Assembly: GCA_026014845.1 (NCBI GenBank)
Contig: JAOZHM010000253.1
Span: 1 to 9,277 of the forward strand
Length of the DNA stretch: 9,277 bases
Origin: Candidatus Bathyarchaeota archaeon
GTDB lineage: Archaea > Thermoproteota > Bathyarchaeia > Bathyarchaeales > Bathycorpusculaceae
Direction of reading: 5' to 3'
The translations under genes and the position numbers were made by a program. Below are positions 1 to 6,225 of the stretch, in pieces (the first letter of the stretch is position 1; each line of letters opens with the position of its first letter). The notes beneath the pieces were generated by a model that worked only from the letters and a program-made list of their open reading frames with translations, did not search any database and was not told the DNA's origin.

Positions 1-1956
1 CGTTACAGTCGCTAAATGCGCTACGTCTACGTCCTTCGTTAATGGCATGTTTTTCGTGTAAATCTTGAATATTTCGAGACGACTCTTCTCATCAGGTTGA
101 GGCACATAAATTAACCTGTCAAACCTTCCTGGACGGAGTACTGCCGGATCGACGATGTCAGGCCTGTTTGTGGCGGCTATAATAACTATGTCCTCTACAG
201 TTACGATGCCGTCCATTTCTGTTAAGAGCTGACTGATAACGCGTTCTGTTACTCCGCTGTCCGCAAAGCCTAGGCCTCGTCGCGGCAAAAGTGAGTCAAT
301 CTCATCAAAGAATATCACTGTTGGGGCAGCCATTCTTGCCTTTCTGAACACTTCTCTAATGGCTTTCTCTGATTCCCCGACCCATTTTGAAAAGACCTCT
401 GGACCTTTAATTGTTATAAAGTTGGCCTCGCTTTCCGTTGCAATAGCCCTACCCAAGAGAGTTTTACCACAACCAGGAGGCCCATAAAGGAGAACTCCCT
501 TGGGCGGCTTGATTCCAAGTCTCTTAAACATTTCCGGACTTTTCAGAGGCCATTCAACTACTTCGCTAAGGTCTTTTTTGACTTCTTCTAGTCCACCTAT
601 GTCGCTCCAGTGGACTGTCGGCACTTCTATATAGACTTCACGCATGGCTGTAGGAGTTATTTCCTTGTAAGCATTAAGGAAGTCCTCCATTTTTACTTCC
701 ATTTTTTCCAGTACACTTGGCGGTACACGTTCTTCTTCCAGGTTTATTTGTGGCAGATACCTGCGAAGGGCTTTCATGGCTGTTTCTCTGCATAAGGCTG
801 CCATGTCTGCGCCTGTGTATCCATGGGATATTTTAGACAATTTTTTAAGGTCAACATCGTCAGCCAACGGCATTCCACGGGTGTGAATTTGGAGTATTTC
901 GTATCTTCCCTTCTTGTCCGGAACGGCTATCTCGATTTCTCTGTCGAATCTGCCTGGTCTGCGAAGGGCTGGGTCTAAAGCGCCTGGCCTGTTTGTGGCA
1001 CCTATTACTATAACGTTTCCTCTTCCGGACAAACCGTCCATTAATGCCAGAAGCTGGGCAACCACGCGTCTTTCAACTTCGCCTGTAACTTCTTCTCGTT
1101 TAGGCGCTATTGCGTCTAGTTCATCTATGAATATTATGCTTGGGGAGTTCTGTTGGCCTTGCTGAAAGATTTCTCTAAGCCTTGCCTCTGATTCTCCGTA
1201 AAACTTGCTCATTATTTCTGGTCCATTTATTGAGAAGAAGTTTGCCTCTGATTCGTTGGCTACTGCTCTGGCCAAAAGGGTTTTACCGCAGCCAGGAGGT
1301 CCGTGAAGCAGCACTCCTTTCGGCGGTTCTATTCCTAACCTCTGGAACAGTTCAGGATGTCGTAGTGGAAGCTCAACCATTTCCCTTACTCTTTGAAGCT
1401 CTTCATGTAGTCCCCCAATGTCCTCGTATGTTGTTGGCGGCAGCCCCCTTCCTTCAGGTGCTGGTTCGCTCAATATTGCAAGTTTTGTTTCTGCCGTGAC
1501 TTTTACTATGCCGTGTGGACGGGTTTTTGTTACGGTGAATGGTATGGCGTGTCCAAGCATCATGACAAGGGTTGTGTCGCCTTCCATGAGCGTTCTTTCC
1601 ATTAGGCGGTTTTTGACGAAGTTTGTGAAGTCTTCGTCAACGTTCAGTCTCATGTCCACTGGTGCGAAGGTGATGTTTAAAGCGTTTTTAACTTTGGCTG
1701 GTCTTGCAATAACGTATTCGTTTATGGCTACACCTGCGTTTTTGCGGGTGAAACCGTCTATGCGTATTATTTCTCGGTTTTGATCTTCGCTGTAGGCTGG
1801 CCAAGCTATGGCTGATGTTGTTCTTTTGCCGACTATTTCGATTACGTCTCCGGCTGATATACCCAGTTTCTGCATCGTCATCTGATCTAGGCGGGCTATG
1901 CCCCTTCCAACATCCCGCTGTCTTGCATCGCCAACACGTAACTGTATTTCAACCAA
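1..1956 (-). CDS. cdc48: Cdc48/VAT-type AAA+ ATPase (p97 family), 3' end cut by window
   Basis: Cytosolic hexameric AAA+ unfoldase that extracts and unfolds proteins, often for the proteasome. The 652 residues present read continuously: an N-terminal double-psi-barrel domain (about 1-85, starting VEIQLRVGDARQRDVGRGIARLD), a CDC48 domain 2 region (about 95-170), then two AAA modules. D1 has Walker A GPPGCGKT at 219-226 and Walker B FIDELD at 276-281; D2 has Walker A GPPGCGKT at 492-499 and Walker B FFDEID at 549-554. Both carry ATNRP sensor-1 and RPGRFDR arginine-finger segments. Family members are about 720-760 residues, so roughly the last 80-100 residues lie beyond the left edge. The start is TTG at 1956: the codon just upstream in frame is TAA, the encoded N-terminus matches the family, and a GGAAGGG stretch lies 6 nt upstream. 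It has its own promoter between it and the EF-1beta gene. Confidence 0.97.
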   Translation of the reverse strand, partial: MVEIQLRVGDARQRDVGRGIARLDQMTMQKLGISAGDVIEIVGKRTTSAIAWPAYSEDQNREIIRIDGFTRKNAGVAINEYVIARPAKVKNALNITFAPVDMRLNVDEDFTNFVKNRLMERTLMEGDTTLVMMLGHAIPFTVTKTRPHGIVKVTAETKLAILSEPAPEGRGLPPTTYEDIGGLHEELQRVREMVELPLRHPELFQRLGIEPPKGVLLHGPPGCGKTLLARAVANESEANFFSINGPEIMSKFYGESEARLREIFQQGQQNSPSIIFIDELDAIAPKREEVTGEVERRVVAQLLALMDGLSGRGNVIVIGATNRPGALDPALRRPGRFDREIEIAVPDKKGRYEILQIHTRGMPLADDVDLKKLSKISHGYTGADMAALCRETAMKALRRYLPQINLEEERVPPSVLEKMEVKMEDFLNAYKEITPTAMREVYIEVPTVHWSDIGGLEEVKKDLSEVVEWPLKSPEMFKRLGIKPPKGVLLYGPPGCGKTLLGRAIATESEANFITIKGPEVFSKWVGESEKAIREVFRKARMAAPTVIFFDEIDSLLPRRGLGFADSGVTERVISQLLTEMDGIVTVEDIVIIAATNRPDIVDPAVLRPGRFDRLIYVPQPDEKSRLEIFKIYTKNMPLTKDVDVAHLATVT

Positions 1957-1977
1957 TTAGAACCCTTCCATAATCAT
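1957..1977 (-). other. Mini-ORF (six residues) abutting the cdc48 TTG start
   Basis: The leader of cdc48 contains ATG ATT ATG GAA GGG TTC TAA in the same frame as cdc48, its stop touching the TTG start directly (TAATTG). The GGAAGGG ribosome-binding-like stretch lies inside it. It may be a chance arrangement, or it may allow termination-reinitiation coupling; the sequence alone cannot decide. It does show that the upstream ATGs cannot be the cdc48 start. Confidence 0.3.
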
Positions 1978-2006
1978 GCAATGCTGTTCGAAACAGAGTT
2001 TAATTC

Positions 2007-2015
2007 CTATATAAA
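2007..2015 (-). promoter_or_regulatory. Archaeal TATA box for cdc48
   Basis: On the minus strand TTTATATAG is preceded by an AAA-CA BRE-like stretch (CTTAAACATTTATATAG), an excellent match to the archaeal BRE/TATA pattern. It starts 8 nt beyond the EF-1beta stop. Transcription would begin about 25 nt downstream, near 1985, giving a leader of about 30 nt before the TTG start. Cdc48 is therefore probably transcribed on its own in addition to any readthrough. Confidence 0.7.
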
Positions 2016-2023
2016 TGTTTAAG

Positions 2024-2299
2024 CTATCTACTTGTTCTACGCACCATACCAGGTTGCACTTGGCTTATCTCACTTATCTCCTTAAATCTCTTCTCAAGCT
2101 CATCAAGCACGCCTGATTTGTCCTCTGGAATTTTTATGTGGACAATTAAAACGTTTAAGCCGAAGGCTATTGGCTCTTCTCCAAACCCATATATCGAAGC
2201 GAACTCTGGCAGACGATCCTCAATCTTCTTCTTCAGCTTACCAAAGTCAACGGTTATGTCTATCGGAAAAATTTTGTAAGAAACTACAACACTACCCAT
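2024..2299 (-). CDS. ef1b: Archaeal elongation factor 1-beta
   Basis: Guanine nucleotide exchange factor that recharges EF-1alpha with GTP during cytosolic translation elongation. The 91 residues match the usual archaeal length (about 88-92): start MGSVVVSYKIFP, the conserved central EEPIAFGLNVLIVHIKIPE at about residues 41-59, then an acidic helix and a VRR tail. It has the single alpha-beta sandwich of the eukaryotic EF-1B catalytic domain, without the N-terminal GST-like part. AGAAGGTTG lies just upstream of the ATG as a ribosome-binding site. It follows the zinc-ribbon gene by 18 nt in the same direction, so the two are almost surely cotranscribed, a pairing known in many archaea. Confidence 0.95.
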   Translation of the reverse strand: MGSVVVSYKIFPIDITVDFGKLKKKIEDRLPEFASIYGFGEEPIAFGLNVLIVHIKIPEDKSGVLDELEKRFKEISEISQVQPGMVRRTSR

Positions 2300-2317
2300 T
2301 CTTCAACCTTCTGCACT

Positions 2318-2506
2318 TTATGGCCCAACAAAACCGCATTTCGGGCACTTATAGGGGCGTCCAAACTTCCTGCATTTTGCACATCTTCTTATCACCATTT
2401 CTCCGCAGTTTGGACAAAGAAATTTTGTGGCTTCTGTTCCCGGTGGTATTGGTTTACCGCAGCTTGTGCATGTAACCAATGTTAGTGTCTCTGTTCTTTC
2501 AGTCAT
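2318..2506 (-). CDS. Small zinc-ribbon protein with four CxxC knuckles (HVO_2753-like/DUF1610 type)
   Basis: A 62-residue protein with four CxxC pairs: C13/C16 (CTSCG), C31/C34 (CPNCG), C42/C45 (CAKCR) and C54/C57 (CPKCG), enough to bind two zinc ions. It belongs to the small archaeal zinc-finger proteins annotated as zinc-ribbon RNA-binding proteins; a molecular role is not established from sequence. It is first gene of a two-gene unit with EF-1beta 18 nt downstream, which suggests a translation-related task (inference). The ATG at 2506 is supported by CGAGGAA about 6 nt upstream and by a TATA-like element further up. No residues of the knuckles are missing. Confidence 0.9.
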   Translation of the reverse strand: MTERTETLTLVTCTSCGKPIPPGTEATKFLCPNCGEMVIRRCAKCRKFGRPYKCPKCGFVGP

Positions 2507-2545
2507 TCTTATTCCTCGGTGATGGTTTTGTAATTGTCAAGCTTC

Positions 2546-2554
2546 CTTATATTT
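2546..2554 (-). promoter_or_regulatory. Probable TATA box for the zinc-ribbon/EF-1beta unit
   Basis: Minus strand reads CATATCAAATATAAGG, with AAATATAAG as the TATA-like core. Predicted initiation about 25 nt downstream, near 2524, leaves a leader of some 18 nt before the ATG at 2506. The match is moderate and the BRE part is weak. Confidence 0.45.
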
Positions 2555-2626
2555 GATATGCTCTAGAGTGAGGGTTTTTGCCAGAAATCTTTTTCCGCTC
2601 ATTAGAAGCCTGGATTTTTAACCTTT

Positions 2627-2647
2627 TCACAAATTGCGAATAAAAGT
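2627..2647 (+). repeat. Copy 1 of a 21-nt repeat (20/21) also found inside the AbiV-like gene
   Basis: CAAATTGCGAATAAAAGT (2630-2647) recurs exactly on the minus strand at 6539-6522; with one mismatch the match extends to 21 nt. This copy lies in the short non-coding gap between the PLP-enzyme stop (2685) and the zinc-ribbon promoter. Translating around it gives no other similarity to the AbiV-like gene, so it is an isolated short match rather than an evident gene remnant. Confidence 0.5.
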
Positions 2648-2684
2648 GCGACTATTCCATCGGTTTTGAGTTGGAGTTGGCTTT

Positions 2685-3530
2685 TTAGTCTTGGCGTTTA
2701 GTCCCCGTTACAATCACGACTTTTTTGCCCTTGAACCTTCTTGAAATGAACATAGCAATTAGAACGGCAGGGTCATAGCGTGGATATTTCTTACCCAACT
2801 GCAACACCGAATTTAGCTCAGTGGCGGATTCTACTTTTGTGAATGAAAAATCTTGAAAGCCTTTCTCGATGTTTTTTCCTTCTTTCCCATGCGTATAAAT
2901 AGAATTAAAAGCTTGTTTGTAATGGTTATCGATATCCTTATCTTCACATAGTTTGACCAGTGGATGATTTGGGAGCACGCATGCGACAACTGTTGGCGGC
3001 TTTTTGATCAAGTCTTTGTTTACCGTTTCTCGGAAGCCATAGGCGATTCCGTACGCTAATGCAAGATCGGCGGAAGGGATAAAAATGTATTCTGGCTTTA
3101 ATTCTTTCAGTTCGTAACTGATTGCAACGTCTCCTCTCCATCTTTCTACAAAGCCAGGCGATATGTTAATGAAACCTCGTTTTTGAGCTATTTCACTAGC
3201 TAATTTGTAGGAATCGTAGAAGTATCTGCCCTTAACTATGACTTGCGCTCCAAACTTTTTAATGGCTTCAATTTTCTTTTTCGGAGTAACTTCTGGAACT
3301 AAAACAACAGCCTTCTCTCTCATCCAGTAAGCCAAAGAAATGCCTGCGTTACCGCTCGAAGCTACAATGTATTCCTTTTCCCAGCCAAACTTGTTAATAA
3401 AATAGAATGTTTCTCTATCCTTATGGCTACCCGATGGATTATTGTATTCCAGCTTTAAGAAACACTTTAAAAAGTCGTCATATACAACTGGGGTTAAACC
3501 TACTTTTGGAGAAGGCTCTTTTTCCTTCAC
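2685..3530 (-). CDS. PLP-dependent fold-type II enzyme, threonine synthase-like, substrate unknown
   Basis: A 281-residue cytosolic enzyme of the tryptophan synthase beta superfamily. Visible signatures are LTP near residue 12, the PLP lysine K37 in NPSGSHKDR, and the substrate/cofactor loop SSGNAG at 58-63 followed by a helix, as in threonine synthase and threonine dehydratase. The C-terminus has the strand-loop VVIVTGTKRQD that closes the cofactor pocket in relatives. It is short for the family (usually 320-420), and at the position of the glycine-rich phosphate-binding loop (normally VPVGxGG) it reads FIPSADLALAYG (150-161), with no GGG or GNGG. Its reaction therefore cannot be named; threonine synthase, dehydratase or sulfhydrylase activity are all possible. 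The start is GTG at 3530, chosen because GAGGTGG stands 4 nt upstream. It is transcribed away from fen. Confidence 0.82.
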   Translation of the reverse strand: MKEKEPSPKVGLTPVVYDDFLKCFLKLEYNNPSGSHKDRETFYFINKFGWEKEYIVASSGNAGISLAYWMREKAVVLVPEVTPKKKIEAIKKFGAQVIVKGRYFYDSYKLASEIAQKRGFINISPGFVERWRGDVAISYELKELKPEYIFIPSADLALAYGIAYGFRETVNKDLIKKPPTVVACVLPNHPLVKLCEDKDIDNHYKQAFNSIYTHGKEGKNIEKGFQDFSFTKVESATELNSVLQLGKKYPRYDPAVLIAMFISRRFKGKKVVIVTGTKRQD

Positions 3531-3534
3531 TGTT

Positions 3535-3541
3535 CCACCTC
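3535..3541 (-). promoter_or_regulatory. Strong Shine-Dalgarno site fixing a GTG start
   Basis: Minus strand GAGGTGG, complementary to the 16S rRNA 3' tail, lies 4 nt before the GTG at 3530-3528. It is the best ribosome-binding site in the window and supports this non-ATG start. Confidence 0.7.
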
Positions 3542-3768
3542 GATACTAAATATCTACACTACCGAATAATTCTTGTGTTTGAACTGCTCTCCGATTTTCA
3601 TTCAGTTTCTTTCCATTACACTAGTGCAGTAGAACTGCCTGACGACTTCAGACAAAGCCTCTCAGCGACACTGATCCTAATCTTAAAACTGAAACAAAGC
3701 CAACTTTTCATGACCGATATAAACCTTTTATTTCTTAACCGAGGTTTATTAACTTGGGCGCATAAATT
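3542..3768. other. Divergent intergenic region between the PLP enzyme and fen
   Basis: This 227-nt gap must hold promoters for both divergent genes. The fen promoter is visible near its right end; no good TATA box was seen for the PLP enzyme. Near the centre is an 8-nt palindrome CACTAGTG (3619-3626) sharing its last G with a 5-bp hairpin GCAGT-AGA-ACTGC (3626-3638). I see no convincing coding frame, tRNA or C/D-box RNA here. Confidence 0.5.
3716..3733 (+). promoter_or_regulatory. Promoter elements for fen
   Basis: Two overlapping candidates: GATATAAACC (3716-3725), and AAACC followed by TTTTATTT (3721-3733), the latter fitting the AAA-NN-TTTWWW BRE/TATA pattern. Initiation would fall at about 3742-3755, giving a leader of some 14-27 nt before the ATG at 3769. 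No clear Shine-Dalgarno site precedes the ATG, in keeping with a short leader. Confidence 0.5.
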
Positions 3769-4803
3769 ATGGGTGTAAATCTCCGCGTTTTAGTTCCAAA
3801 AACAACGGTTAAGCTTGTGGATTTGAGTGGAAAATCCATCGCTATAGACGCCTACAACGCCCTATACCAGTTCTTAGCCATAATCCGTCAGCCAGACGGC
3901 ACACCATTAAAAGATACAAGCGGTAGGGTGACAAGCCATTTAAGCGGTCTCCTCTACAGAACAAGCAACCTTGTGGAAATGGGCATAAAGCCAATATACG
4001 TTTTTGATGGAATCCCACCAGCATTAAAGGAAACCGAAATCAAAAGACGTATGAAAGCCAAAAAAGAAGCCCTAGTAAAATATGAGCAAGCCGTGAAAGA
4101 AGGAAAAATAGAACAAGCCCGTGTATACGCGCAGGCAACTTCTCGTTTAAAGGACTACATGGCTGAAGACAGTAAACGACTTTTAGATTTGATGGGGATT
4201 CCATGGATTCAAGCGCCAAGCGAGGGGGAGGCCCAAGCAGCACACCTGGTGAAGCGTGGAGACGCAGATTACTGTGCAAGTCAAGATTATGACAGTCTTC
4301 TTTTTGGTGCTCCAAGATTTGTGAGAAACGTGACAATTTCAGGTCGAAGAAAACTTCCAAGGAAAAAAGTCTACATTGAGGTTGTGCCGGAAATCGTTGA
4401 GCTTGAACAAGTTCTAAATGAATGTGGAATAACCTATGAACAATTGATTGATGTAGGCATACTCATAGGCACAGACTTCAACCCTGAAGGCATAAAAGGC
4501 TTGGGACCAAAAACAGCTCTAAAACTGGTAAGAGAGCATGGAAGCCTAGAAAACGCCTTACCGCACATAAAAAATGCAGAGTTTCCAGTTGAGCCGCAAA
4601 GAATTAGAGAAATCTTTCTACATCCGAAGGTAACAGACAATTATAAGATAGAGTGGAAAGAACCAGACGCAGAAGACGTAATAAATTTCATGTGCAGAGA
4701 AAGAGACTTTTCAGAAAACCGAGTTAGAAAGGCGCTGGAAAAAATGCGGAAAGGTGCTGAGGAGCTGAAAGGAAAAACAACACTAGAAAAATGGTTTGGA
4801 TAA
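3769..4803 (+). CDS. fen: Flap endonuclease 1 (FEN1/Rad2 family)
   Basis: Structure-specific 5' nuclease that removes RNA-DNA flaps during Okazaki fragment maturation and in long-patch repair, acting with PCNA. The 344 residues match archaeal FEN1 length. The N-region (about 1-100) and I-region (about 120-260) carry the metal-binding acidic residues: D27, D80, E152 and E154 (PSEGEAQ), D173 and D175 (SQDYDSLLFG), D236 (IGTDFN). A helix-two-turn-helix motif GIKGLGPKTA is at 241-250. The C-terminal KTTLEKWFG is a PCNA-interacting (PIP-box) tail, though the usual glutamine is lysine (K336). The ATG start gives the canonical MGV N-terminus, whose alpha-amino end and G2 matter for activity in this family. 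The next gene, trpB2, is codirectional 65 nt downstream but has its own promoter-like element. Confidence 0.98.
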   Translation: MGVNLRVLVPKTTVKLVDLSGKSIAIDAYNALYQFLAIIRQPDGTPLKDTSGRVTSHLSGLLYRTSNLVEMGIKPIYVFDGIPPALKETEIKRRMKAKKEALVKYEQAVKEGKIEQARVYAQATSRLKDYMAEDSKRLLDLMGIPWIQAPSEGEAQAAHLVKRGDADYCASQDYDSLLFGAPRFVRNVTISGRRKLPRKKVYIEVVPEIVELEQVLNECGITYEQLIDVGILIGTDFNPEGIKGLGPKTALKLVREHGSLENALPHIKNAEFPVEPQRIREIFLHPKVTDNYKIEWKEPDAEDVINFMCRERDFSENRVRKALEKMRKGAEELKGKTTLEKWFG

Positions 4804-4818
4804 GAAAGGTTTTTATGA
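4804..4818 (+). promoter_or_regulatory. Promoter for trpB2
   Basis: GAAAGG followed by TTTTTATGA fits the archaeal BRE/TATA pattern and starts at the base after the fen stop codon. Initiation is expected near 4838-4842, leaving a leader of about 30 nt. The element is flanked by an 8-nt inverted repeat, GTTTGGAT at 4794-4801 and ATCCAAAC at 4839-4846, which could be an operator or chance. No TGTACA-type TRP box was seen. Confidence 0.5.
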
Positions 4819-4868
4819 ACTATTGAACTAATTGGTCCATCCAAACACCAAAGCTAGGCGAAAAGGAA

Positions 4869-6164
4869 ATGAATGAAGTAAGAATAGACTTATCAGTGGA
4901 TGATCTTCCAAAAAATTGGTACAACATTCAGCCTGATCTTCCGCAACCTCTTCCACCACCTAAGGAACCTGAAATAGGTCCTTCTCGACTTGAGTTTCTG
5001 TCCAAAGTGATGGTTAAAAAATGTTTGGAACAGGAGGGTTCAGATCAACGCTGGGTTCCTATCCCACAAGAATTAAGAGAGCTATACATACAAGCTGGTA
5101 GACCGAGACCGCTCAGGCGAGCGAGAAGACTGGAGAAGTTCTTGAAGACACCTGCACATCTTTACTGGAAGAGAGAGGACTTGTCTCCGACTGGAAGCCA
5201 TAAAGTCAACACGGCACTGGCACAGATGTACTACGCGTCTGAAGAAGGAAGAGAAGGCGTTTGCACAGAAACAGGTGCTGGACAATGGGGCACCGCACTA
5301 TCGTACGCTTCGTGCCTCATGGGGTTAAAATGTGTTGTTTTTTGGGTTCGCAATGTACATGACTGGAAGGTTGACCGAAGAACTCTAATGAAAATGTATG
5401 GGGGCGAAGTTCACCCTTCACCAAGTAAAATGACTGAAGTTGGCAGAAGCATCCTTCAAACAAACCCTGATCATCCCGGCTCGCTGGGTATAGCGATATC
5501 TGAGGGATTAGAATACGCGGGGAAAAATGAAGGATTTGCTTACTGTCTTGGAAGTGTCCTGAATCACGTGCTGATGCATCAATCAGTAATTGGTCTTGAA
5601 ACAATCCAACAATTCAACATTGTGGGGGAGCAGCCTGATCTGTTAATAGGTTGCTTTGGAGGAGGGTCCAACTTCGGTGGTTTCACACTACCGTTTATCG
5701 GCGAAGTGCTAAGAGGTGAGCGGAAATGTGAATTTCTTGCAGCCCAGTCTCTGTCGGCACCCAACATAAGTCGAGGCGAATATCGTTATGACTTCGCAGA
5801 CCATGCTGGTAAAACGCCGCTTCTCAAAATGTACACCTTAGGTCACAAAGTGGAGATGCCACCGATTTATGGAGATGGACTCAGATACTCTGGAGCATCG
5901 CCGATTCTGAGTCTCTTGAAAAAATTGGGGTACATCTACGCAATTACGTATCCTGTTGACGAGAAAATAGTGTTCGAGGCTACCAGAACTTTCCTTCAAA
6001 CAGAGGGTTTCCTGCCTGCTCCTGAATCATCCTATGCTGTTAGAGCCATGATTGATGAGGCTCTGAAGTGTAAAGAAACTGGCGAGAAAAAGGTCATAGC
6101 TTGTAACCTCTCAGGCCACGGATTTCTCGACATACTCGGATACAGAAAAGTGTTAAACCTCTGA
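4869..6164 (+). CDS. trpB2: Tryptophan synthase beta chain, TrpB2 type
   Basis: PLP enzyme that condenses indole with serine (or, for some TrpB2, O-phosphoserine) to give tryptophan. The 431 residues fit the longer TrpB2 class: an N-terminal extension with W17Y and PLPPPKEPEIGP before the core, PLP lysine K112 in TGSHKVNTA, catalytic E134 in ETGAGQWG (TrpB1 has QHG), and the phosphate-binding loop GGGSN at 264-268 in GCFGGGSNFGG. The C-terminus NLSGHGFLDI holds the serine that contacts the pyridine nitrogen. No trpA or other trp gene is nearby, which is usual for TrpB2, thought to act as stand-alone indole-salvage enzyme. The ATG is the only sensible start; the ribosome site (AGGCG, 4856-4860) is weak. 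The codon use resembles its neighbours. Confidence 0.96.
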   Translation: MNEVRIDLSVDDLPKNWYNIQPDLPQPLPPPKEPEIGPSRLEFLSKVMVKKCLEQEGSDQRWVPIPQELRELYIQAGRPRPLRRARRLEKFLKTPAHLYWKREDLSPTGSHKVNTALAQMYYASEEGREGVCTETGAGQWGTALSYASCLMGLKCVVFWVRNVHDWKVDRRTLMKMYGGEVHPSPSKMTEVGRSILQTNPDHPGSLGIAISEGLEYAGKNEGFAYCLGSVLNHVLMHQSVIGLETIQQFNIVGEQPDLLIGCFGGGSNFGGFTLPFIGEVLRGERKCEFLAAQSLSAPNISRGEYRYDFADHAGKTPLLKMYTLGHKVEMPPIYGDGLRYSGASPILSLLKKLGYIYAITYPVDEKIVFEATRTFLQTEGFLPAPESSYAVRAMIDEALKCKETGEKKVIACNLSGHGFLDILGYRKVLNL

Positions 6165-6214
6165 TGAGCTTTGGTCTACGTTTCACAACGCACGCGCTAA
6201 TCAGAGTTGGCTTG

Positions 6215-6219
6215 AAAAA
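6215..6219 (-). terminator. Possible oligo-T terminator after the AbiV-like gene
   Basis: The minus strand has a T5 run 6 nt beyond the TAA stop, just after an AAAGATCTAAAGATCC tandem-like stretch. Archaeal RNA polymerase terminates at such T runs. It is short, so support is weak. Confidence 0.3.
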
Positions 6220-6225
6220 GGATCT

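Noticed and set aside
1182..1783. Long plus-strand open frames inside the cdc48 region
   Set aside because: They are antisense to a continuous, highly conserved AAA+ coding frame and show no family signature or ribosome-binding site.
3600..3700. C/D-box small RNA in the PLP-fen intergenic region
   Set aside because: Several CTGA strings occur on either strand, but no RTGATGA C box at proper spacing could be found.
2685..6164. PLP enzyme and TrpB2 as partners in tryptophan synthesis
   Set aside because: They are in opposite directions with fen between them, and the PLP enzyme is itself a fold-type II enzyme, not a TrpA. No trp gene cluster is present.
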